A stretch of 18,374 nucleotides of DNA from CAINVV01 sp036508555. GTDB taxonomy: Bacteria > Bacteroidota > Bacteroidia > Bacteroidales > Prolixibacteraceae. The DNA lies in the NCBI GenBank assembly GCA_036508555.1, contig DATCHD010000052.1:1-18374 (forward strand), written 5' to 3'. The notes below the pieces were generated by a model. The model saw only the letters and a program-made list of their open reading frames with translations. It did not search any database and was not told the DNA's origin. A program made the translations under genes and the position numbers. Below, in pieces: positions 13,268 to 18,374 of this stretch. Within the stretch, counting starts at the first letter, position 1, and the number at the start of each line of letters is the position of its first letter.

Positions 13268-14365
13268 ATGAGCATTTTTATCCATCAAAAAGATAATTGG
13301 CCAAATTTTACCTGGAGAATTGATGAGTTTGTTAACTTTTTAAGCGAAGTGCGATATTTGCAAGGAAGGTTAATTGGTAAAATGGAATTATTAGGATTTG
13401 ACCTTCGAAATGAAGCCTTACTCGATACATTGACACTTGATGTTTTAAAGTCAACAGAGATTGAAGGTGAAATTCTTAATCCTGACCAAGTTCGTTCATC
13501 AATAGCAAGAAGGCTGGGAATGGTAATAGCGGGTTCAGTAGAGTCTGATAGGAATGTGGATGGAATGGTTGAAATGATGATTGATGCGACCCAGAATTGT
13601 TATAAATCCTTAACAGCTGAAAGGCTTTTTGATTGGCATGCAGCATTATTCCCTACCGGGAGAAGTGGAATGTATAGGATAACTGTTGCTGATTGGCGGA
13701 AAGATACTACAGGTCCCATGCAAGTTGTTTCGGGTGCTATGGGAAAGGAAAAGGTTCATTTCCAAGCTCCTGATTCATCATGTGTTGAAAACGAAATGAT
13801 GAAATTTTTGGAGTGGTTCAATAAAATCGAAGGAATTGATTTGGTAATGAAAGCTGCAGTTGCCCATTTGTGGTTTGTGACAATTCATCCTTTTGAGGAT
13901 GGTAATGGTCGAATAACAAGAGCATTGACAGATATGCTACTGGCACAATCAGACAAAAGTACACAGCGATTTTATAGTATGTCAGCGCAAATCAGACTTG
14001 AAAGGAAACAATACTATGAAATACTTGAAAAAACACAAAAAGGAAACCTTGATGTAACTGAATGGATCAAGTGGTTTTTGAGTTGTTTAATAAACGCATT
14101 GAATTCTACCGATTTAATATTAAAACGGATTTTATTTAAAGCTGATTTTTGGCAAAAGCATACGACAATAATAAATGAAAGGCAAAAAAGATTATTAAAT
14201 AAAATATTAGATGGATTTGACGGCAAGTTGACTTCATCGAAATGGGCAAAAATTGCAAAATGTTCGAAAGACACAGCAATAAGAGATATTAATAATCTGA
14301 TAGAAAAAGGGATGTTACAAAAAGAACAAGCAGGAGGAAGAAGTACAAATTATGAACTAAAATAA
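13268..14365 (+). CDS. Fic-domain AMP-transferase-type protein with N-terminal inhibitory motif and C-terminal HTH
   Basis: A 365-residue Fic/DOC protein. The N-terminal region (about 10-85) is DUF4172-like and carries STEIEG (62-67), which fits the inhibitory helix motif (S/T)xxxE(G/N); Glu66 would block the ATP gamma-phosphate site. The Fic core carries the complete motif HPFEDGNGRITR (207-218) with catalytic His207. The C-terminus (about 305-365) looks like a winged helix (KWAKIAKCSKDTAIRDINNLIEKGML, ending RSTNYELK). Known Fic proteins mostly transfer AMP from ATP to target proteins; an inhibitory motif in the same chain means no separate antitoxin is needed. The target is unknown. The start is ATG; the promoter region carries a perfect palindrome. 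The gene is AT-rich and ends 104 bp before the tRNA-Val 3' end. Confidence 0.93.
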   Translation: MSIFIHQKDNWPNFTWRIDEFVNFLSEVRYLQGRLIGKMELLGFDLRNEALLDTLTLDVLKSTEIEGEILNPDQVRSSIARRLGMVIAGSVESDRNVDGMVEMMIDATQNCYKSLTAERLFDWHAALFPTGRSGMYRITVADWRKDTTGPMQVVSGAMGKEKVHFQAPDSSCVENEMMKFLEWFNKIEGIDLVMKAAVAHLWFVTIHPFEDGNGRITRALTDMLLAQSDKSTQRFYSMSAQIRLERKQYYEILEKTQKGNLDVTEWIKWFLSCLINALNSTDLILKRILFKADFWQKHTTIINERQKRLLNKILDGFDGKLTSSKWAKIAKCSKDTAIRDINNLIEKGMLQKEQAGGRSTNYELK

Positions 14366-14424
14366 ACACAAATCCCCCTTTACTCAGGTCAAATCTCATT
14401 TGGAGCAATTTGTTGCACCTAGAG

Positions 14425-14456
14425 AAAAAAAAAGAGTTAGAAATTAATCTAACTCT
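14425..14456 (-). terminator. Terminator of the tRNA-Val transcript
   Basis: AGAGTTAGA (14433-14441) pairs perfectly with TCTAACTCT (14448-14456) around a 6-base loop. On the minus strand a run of nine T follows (14433-14425). It lies just after the tRNA 3' end. Confidence 0.85.
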
Positions 14457-14469
14457 CTGAATTTCAGGG

Positions 14470-14544
14470 TGGGAACTGTTGGAATCGAACCGACGACCCT
14501 CTGCTTGTAAGGCAGATGCTCTAAACCAACTGAGCTAAGCTCCC
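14470..14544 (-). tRNA. tRNA-Val, anticodon UAC
   Basis: The 75-nt minus-strand gene begins GGGAGCTTAGCTCAG. The 7-bp acceptor stem pairs with AGTTCCC (one G-T pair). The anticodon stem TCTGC/GCAGA encloses loop CTTACAA, anticodon TAC, which reads valine GUA codons and probably wobbles. The T-arm contains GGTTCGATTCC. The discriminator base is A, followed by CCC, so the CCA tail is not encoded and must be added enzymatically. A good promoter (14565-14593) and a T-rich terminator (14425-14456) flank it, so it is a single-gene unit. Confidence 0.96.
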
Positions 14545-14564
14545 TTCTTTCTCTAAAAGTGTTG

Positions 14565-14593
14565 CAAAGATAAACCTTTTTTACTTCCACCAA
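14565..14593 (-). promoter_or_regulatory. Promoter of tRNA-Val
   Basis: On the minus strand TTG (14593-14591) and TATCTTTG (14572-14565) are 18 bp apart, a close match to the Bacteroidota consensus. The -7 box ends 20 bp before the mature tRNA 5' end. The -33 element falls in the T-rich tail of the fumarase terminator. Confidence 0.7.
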
Positions 14594-14596
14594 AAC

Positions 14597-14632
14597 GGGA
14601 AGGCAGAAAAATTCAACTTTTTCTGCCTTCCC
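14597..14632 (-). terminator. Terminator of the fumarase gene
   Basis: Fifteen bases at 14597-14611 (GGGAAGGCAGAAAAA) pair perfectly with 14618-14632 around a 6-base loop. On the minus strand the stem is followed by GTTTTGG, a short T run. It lies 21 bp after the fumarase stop codon. Confidence 0.85.
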
Positions 14633-14653
14633 ATTCGATACAAATGATGAAGT

Positions 14654-16261
14654 TCATTTCAGCGCTGCAAAGAAGTCGTTGCCTTTGTCATCCACAATAA
14701 TAAATGCCGGGAAATCGACTACCGTGATCTTGCGGACGGCTTCCATTCCCAATTCGGGGAAATCGATTACCTCGACTGACTTAATACTGTTTTTGGCCAG
14801 GATGGCTGCCGGTCCGCCGATGGAACCCAAGTAGAAACCGCCATATTTTTTACAGGCTTCCGTGACCTGGGTAGATCGGTTTCCCTTGGCAAGCATGATC
14901 AGTGACCCTCCCAACGACTGGAATTTCTCCACATAGCTGTCCATCCTTCCTGCTGTCGTCGGACCGAAACTGCCGGATGCCATGCCTTTCGGAGTCTTGG
15001 CAGGACCAGCATAATAAACCGGGTATTTCTTGAAATATTCCGGCATCTCTTCTCCGTTGTCGATCATCTCCTTGATTCTGGCATGGGCAATGTCGCGTGC
15101 CACTACGAGTGTGCCTTTCAGGCTCAGACGGGTCTTGACGGGATATTTTGAAAGTTCCCTGCGGACTTCTTCCATCGGACGGTCCAGATCGATTTCAACG
15201 GACGGTTGCAGAAAAGGTGCAGTCTTGGGAAGGAAGCGTTCAGGATGCGTTTCCAGCTGTTCCAGAAAAATCCCGTCGGAGGTGATCTTTGCCATGATAT
15301 TTCTGTCCGCGCTGCAGCTCACACCAATCCCAACCGGACAAGAGGCCGCATGCCTTGGCAGACGGATCACCCGGACATCATGAACGAAATATTTTCCGCC
15401 AAACTGAGCGCCGATCTCACTCTTCTGACAGATATCGGTAATTTTCTCTTCCCATCCCAGATCTCTGAAGGCCTGACCACCTTCGTTTCCTGAAGTCGGA
15501 AGATGATCATAATACCCGGCCGAGGCCTTTTTGACTGTTGCAAGGTTTGCCTCGGCTGAAGTACCGCCAATCACAACAGCAAGATGATACGGCGGACAGG
15601 CGGAAGTACCCAGATCCTTGATTTTTTCCTTGATAAACTTCTTCAGTGTCTCCTCATTCAAAAGAGACTTGGTCATCTGGTACAGGAAGGTTTTGTTGGC
15701 GGACCCGCCACCTTTGGTAATAAACAGGAATTCGTAGGAATTACCCTCAGATGCATAAATATCTATCTGGGCGGGAAGGTTGTTTCCGGTGTTTTTCTCG
15801 TCGAACATGGTCAGCGGTACGACCTGCGAATAACGTAGATTACGATCCCGGTAGGTTTCAAAAATGCCCTTCGAAATGGCTTTGGCATCGTCAGTTCCGG
15901 TCCAGACATTTTCGCCTTTCTTGCCGACGACAATCGCGGTACCGGTATCCTGGCAGGTAGGCAATTCTCCTTCGGCAGAGATGATTTGATTGAGTAACAT
16001 GGTGTAAGCCACGAAGATATCGTTGTCGCTGGACTCCGGGTCTTTTAGAATAGTAGACAACTTTTCAAGATGCGTTGCCCTCAGGTAAAAGGAAACATCC
16101 GAAAAGGCTTCCCTGGAAAGGAGTTCCAGTCCTTCGGGGGCAATTTGTAGGATCTTTCTTCCTTCAACCTCAATGGTTCGAACAAAATCTTTTGTAAGAA
16201 GCTTGTATTGAGTAGTATCCTGTCCGACAGGAAAGGGCTTCTGGTAACTAAATTCGGCCAT
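14654..16261 (-). CDS. Fumarate hydratase, class I, iron-sulfur
   Basis: A 535-residue cytoplasmic enzyme of the TCA cycle, reversibly hydrating fumarate to malate. It has both halves of the class I enzyme in one chain (as in Escherichia coli FumA/FumB). The three expected cluster cysteines are present: Cys103 in PTCQDTGTA, Cys222 in ACPPYHLAVVIGG and Cys316 in GVSCSADRN; these correspond to the [4Fe-4S] ligands of FumA. Further landmarks are KGGGSANKTFL (183-193), GTLVVARDIAHARIKE in the second half, and the beta-part GPTTAGRMDSY and MLAKGNRS. Length is normal. The ATG is supported by a TACCTTTG -7 box 39 bp upstream. It is a single-gene unit with a strong hairpin terminator. E. coli uses fumA/fumB symbols for this class; I leave the symbol empty because orthology to one of them is not decidable here. 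Confidence 0.96.
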   Translation of the reverse strand: MAEFSYQKPFPVGQDTTQYKLLTKDFVRTIEVEGRKILQIAPEGLELLSREAFSDVSFYLRATHLEKLSTILKDPESSDNDIFVAYTMLLNQIISAEGELPTCQDTGTAIVVGKKGENVWTGTDDAKAISKGIFETYRDRNLRYSQVVPLTMFDEKNTGNNLPAQIDIYASEGNSYEFLFITKGGGSANKTFLYQMTKSLLNEETLKKFIKEKIKDLGTSACPPYHLAVVIGGTSAEANLATVKKASAGYYDHLPTSGNEGGQAFRDLGWEEKITDICQKSEIGAQFGGKYFVHDVRVIRLPRHAASCPVGIGVSCSADRNIMAKITSDGIFLEQLETHPERFLPKTAPFLQPSVEIDLDRPMEEVRRELSKYPVKTRLSLKGTLVVARDIAHARIKEMIDNGEEMPEYFKKYPVYYAGPAKTPKGMASGSFGPTTAGRMDSYVEKFQSLGGSLIMLAKGNRSTQVTEACKKYGGFYLGSIGGPAAILAKNSIKSVEVIDFPELGMEAVRKITVVDFPAFIIVDDKGNDFFAALK

Positions 16262-16300
16262 AGCTATGAAATTTTGTGTGATAAAGTATCATGTTAATGA

Positions 16301-16308
16301 CAAAGGTA
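16301..16308 (-). promoter_or_regulatory. -7 element of the fumarase promoter
   Basis: The minus strand reads TACCTTTG, an exact TAnnTTTG match, 39 bp before the ATG. No TTG is at -33; instead a 12-bp palindrome, GATATTAATATC (16332-16343), sits just upstream of that position. Confidence 0.5.
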
Positions 16309-16361
16309 CAAATTGAAAACGGGAGATTTTGGATATTAATATCAACATGAATCGCTTTTTT

Positions 16362-17723
16362 TTAAAATAAATAATTGAGTCCGATATAAAGACCCTTACT
16401 GCCGTCCTGCTCGTTTACAGCCCTTCCATAATCGAGGGCTATAACGAAATTCTGATTCATAACTATGCGTATCCCTGCACCGTATGTGGTATGCATTTTC
16501 TCAGCACCCGGATCGAAATAGTCGCTTCTGTTCTCGATGAAGGAGGTCAAGGTTGTCGGAATAACGATCTTCTTCGTCACCTGCCCCAAATCAAGGAAGG
16601 TATTCAGTCCGAAATAGAATTTCTGATTGATAAAATTCGCCCGGGCAAATTTCCACCTTAACTCAAAGTTGCCATAGAAAACTCCATCGCCATAAACCCT
16701 GTTCCGGAGAGCGCCCCTCAGATATCTCGAGCCACCCAGACCATTCGTTGCATAACCGGTCATGACGGTTGTCACCATTTGCGACTGGTAATAAAATGGC
16801 ACATGACCGCCGATTGTCTGTTGCCATCCCAACCGATAGGCAAATGAAAGGTCATTCTTAATTAGGGTAAAATACTGCCTGTGCGTCAGCGAGAAACGTG
16901 AAAATCCAGTTTCCGCGCCAAGAAATTTTGGAGCAGTGGTGATGACTGCTTCTGTCCACATACCCTTCATTGGATTTACAGTGACATCCCTCGTGTCGTA
17001 TACGATTCCTGCTTTCAATTCAGGAACGAATCCGCCATCGGCTTCCCCGGAAGGGAGTATTCCCCACTGGATATACTTCTCGTACAATCCAGGCTGAGTC
17101 TGGACACTGGGAAGCAGTTCGGAACCGCTCTTATTCTTGTTTAACTTGTCAATATCAACAGATGAAATGTTGATATTGTGAAGGTTAAGTCCGGCAACCC
17201 ACTTAAAATGCGACTCACCGATCTTGTGCTGCAGGTCGACTTTGAAGCGGAAAAGTTTCTGCTGAAACTTGTAAAACATCCGTGATTTGTAATCGCTGCC
17301 AGCGTACTGGTCATCATTCCAGGTTTTATTCAGGACCGACTCAAACCCATTAAATCCGTAAAAATCATTCGCCTGATCAGTAAGGTAGGTCATGTCCAGG
17401 GAGAAATCGAAGTTCTTCAACAGCTGGTCGGAAGTGTAATAAAAGCGGTTGACTCCACTGCCTTTCGTGAAGCGCGAAATCTCTAAATACAGCGAGTGAT
17501 TGTACTTCGGGAAACGCTTGCCATCCCCGTAATTGTAAAAATTAACCAGCGCACCGTATTGAAAGCCCAAATCAGTGTCGAAAGAGACAGCGGGCAGTGC
17601 CCCAAAATTCCATCCTGTTTTGACGGAATCAGCCTTAGCTTTGGAGGCTTTGTCGGCTGCCATGACCTGCAAACTGCAAAAAGCTAAAAGAAAAACAACG
17701 AAGTAAAATCTTTGAAGTTTCAT
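16362..17723 (-). CDS. Omp85/BamA-type surface antigen outer-membrane protein without POTRA domains
   Basis: A 453-residue outer-membrane barrel. The frame is open to 17777, but the ATG at 17723 starts a typical signal peptide (MKLQRFYFVVFLLAFCSLQVMAA). After a short Lys/Ala-rich linker the whole mature protein is rich in alternating strands: GALPAVSFDTDLGFQYGALVNFY at the start, GIVYDTRDVTVNPMKGMWTEA in the middle, and GGSRYLRGALRNRVYGDG, which is the counterpart of the VRGF block in Omp85 strand loops. It ends LYIGLNYLF, with the C-terminal Phe that outer-membrane assembly recognises. No POTRA repeats are present, so it is a surface-antigen (PF01103) family barrel rather than BamA itself. 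Function is unknown; lipid or protein insertion or a porin-like role are possible. It lies divergent from the endonuclease IV gene. No consensus -7 box is found. Confidence 0.83.
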   Translation of the reverse strand: MKLQRFYFVVFLLAFCSLQVMAADKASKAKADSVKTGWNFGALPAVSFDTDLGFQYGALVNFYNYGDGKRFPKYNHSLYLEISRFTKGSGVNRFYYTSDQLLKNFDFSLDMTYLTDQANDFYGFNGFESVLNKTWNDDQYAGSDYKSRMFYKFQQKLFRFKVDLQHKIGESHFKWVAGLNLHNINISSVDIDKLNKNKSGSELLPSVQTQPGLYEKYIQWGILPSGEADGGFVPELKAGIVYDTRDVTVNPMKGMWTEAVITTAPKFLGAETGFSRFSLTHRQYFTLIKNDLSFAYRLGWQQTIGGHVPFYYQSQMVTTVMTGYATNGLGGSRYLRGALRNRVYGDGVFYGNFELRWKFARANFINQKFYFGLNTFLDLGQVTKKIVIPTTLTSFIENRSDYFDPGAEKMHTTYGAGIRIVMNQNFVIALDYGRAVNEQDGSKGLYIGLNYLF

Positions 17724-17842
17724 GTTTTGAAAGGTTACGTAGTTTAATTCAATACGAATATCAGATAAATTTTTCAATTATCTTCAACCCTTCCTTATCA
17801 ACATCGTATAAGAAAGTAATTTTTTTATCTAAATACATTACC

Positions 17843-18374
17843 ATGAAGTTTATAGGAGCACATGTGAGTGCCGGCGGGGGAGTGGAGAATGCCCCGCTCA
17901 ATGCCAAAGAGATCGGAGCAAATGCATTCGCCTTATTTACCAAGAATCAGCGTCAGTGGAATTCCCCACCTCTGACAGCGAAAAACATCTCCTCGTTTAA
18001 AGCCAACTGTGAGAAATTTGGATTCCTGCCGGAGATGATTCTACCCCACGACGGTTACCTCATTAACCTGGGTCATCCGGAAGCGGAATTGCTGGCTAAA
18101 TCGCGGGAGGCATTTTTGGATGAGATGCGGCGGTGTGAACAACTCGGACTGAAGTTTCTTAACTTTCATCCGGGCAGCCATTTGCAGAAGATTGATATTT
18201 CCAACTGCCTGACCAATATTGCCGAATCAATCAATTATGTTCTGTCCAGGACCAGCGGAGTGACGGCAGTCATTGAAAATACTGCTGGACAGGGCTCCAA
18301 TCTGGGTTATGTCTTCGAACAGATCGCGGAAATTATTTCTCAGGTTGAAGATAAATCCCGCGTAGGGGTTTGTA
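17843..18374 (+). CDS. nfo: Endonuclease IV (AP endonuclease), 5' part, cut by window edge
   Basis: The first 177 codons of a zinc-dependent AP endonuclease of base-excision repair, which cuts DNA 5' to abasic sites. It opens with MKFIGAHVSAGGGVENAP and carries FALFTKNQRQW (29-39), a signature of the family. Zinc ligands His69 (ILPHDGYLINLGHP), His109 (NFHPGSH) and Glu145 (IENTAGQG) are at the same positions as in Escherichia coli Nfo. The frame is intact up to the right edge; the remaining ligands lie beyond it. The ATG is the only sensible start. The upstream region is AT-rich and shared with the divergent Omp85-type gene. Confidence 0.97.
   Translation, partial: MKFIGAHVSAGGGVENAPLNAKEIGANAFALFTKNQRQWNSPPLTAKNISSFKANCEKFGFLPEMILPHDGYLINLGHPEAELLAKSREAFLDEMRRCEQLGLKFLNFHPGSHLQKIDISNCLTNIAESINYVLSRTSGVTAVIENTAGQGSNLGYVFEQIAEIISQVEDKSRVGVC

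Noticed and set aside
17724..17777. Upstream extension of the Omp85-type gene
   Set aside because: The added 18 residues precede a clean signal peptide that starts at 17723.
1..18374. CRISPR arrays, insertion sequences, rRNA genes or replication origins
   Set aside because: No spaced repeats of suitable length, transposase frames or rRNA-like stretches were seen by reading both strands.

Overview
The window is chromosomal DNA of a member of the Bacteroidota. A free-living Cytophagales-type bacterium is my best guess, but the order is inference. Supporting signs are promoters of the TAnnTTTG type, almost no Shine-Dalgarno sequences, a TonB receptor with an N-terminal carboxypeptidase-regulatory-like domain, and several families common in this phylum (DUF1080, NIPSNAP, START, and a small helix-turn-helix protein of about 80 residues).

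Layout. (1) 1-3353: a probable cell-wall amino-sugar salvage locus. A NamZ-type exo-N-acetylmuramidase (minus) is followed 8 bp later by the first codons of a sodium:solute symporter that runs off the left edge. A secreted beta-lactamase-fold protein is transcribed divergently. It carries a GH3 C-terminal-type domain but lacks the GH3 catalytic domain. (2) 3612-6307: a small HTH protein, a strong hairpin terminator, a DUF1080 secreted protein, a perfect bidirectional terminator, then a NIPSNAP protein and a START-domain protein on the minus strand. (3) 6539-10796: a TonB-dependent receptor preceded on the same strand by a NarL-type response regulator and its HisKA_3 sensor kinase. Direct repeats in the gap suggest that this two-component pair controls the receptor. 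(4) 10797-14469: a gene-poor, AT-rich stretch with a CAP-domain protein, a DUF4143-type ATPase and a Fic protein, ending at the 3' end of a tRNA-Val gene. It looks like an accessory segment, but no integrase or transposase is visible. (5) 14470-18374: tRNA-Val(UAC), class I fumarase, an Omp85-type outer-membrane barrel protein, and the 5' part of endonuclease IV, cut by the right edge.

Several reading frames can be extended upstream through TTG codons, a terminator or a promoter. The starts given here are the ones supported by signal peptides, promoter positions and ATG codons. I do not see a clearly new multi-gene system. The best leads are the headless GH3/beta-lactamase protein, the repeats in front of the TonB receptor, and the inverted repeats sitting on the promoters of the ATPase and Fic genes.
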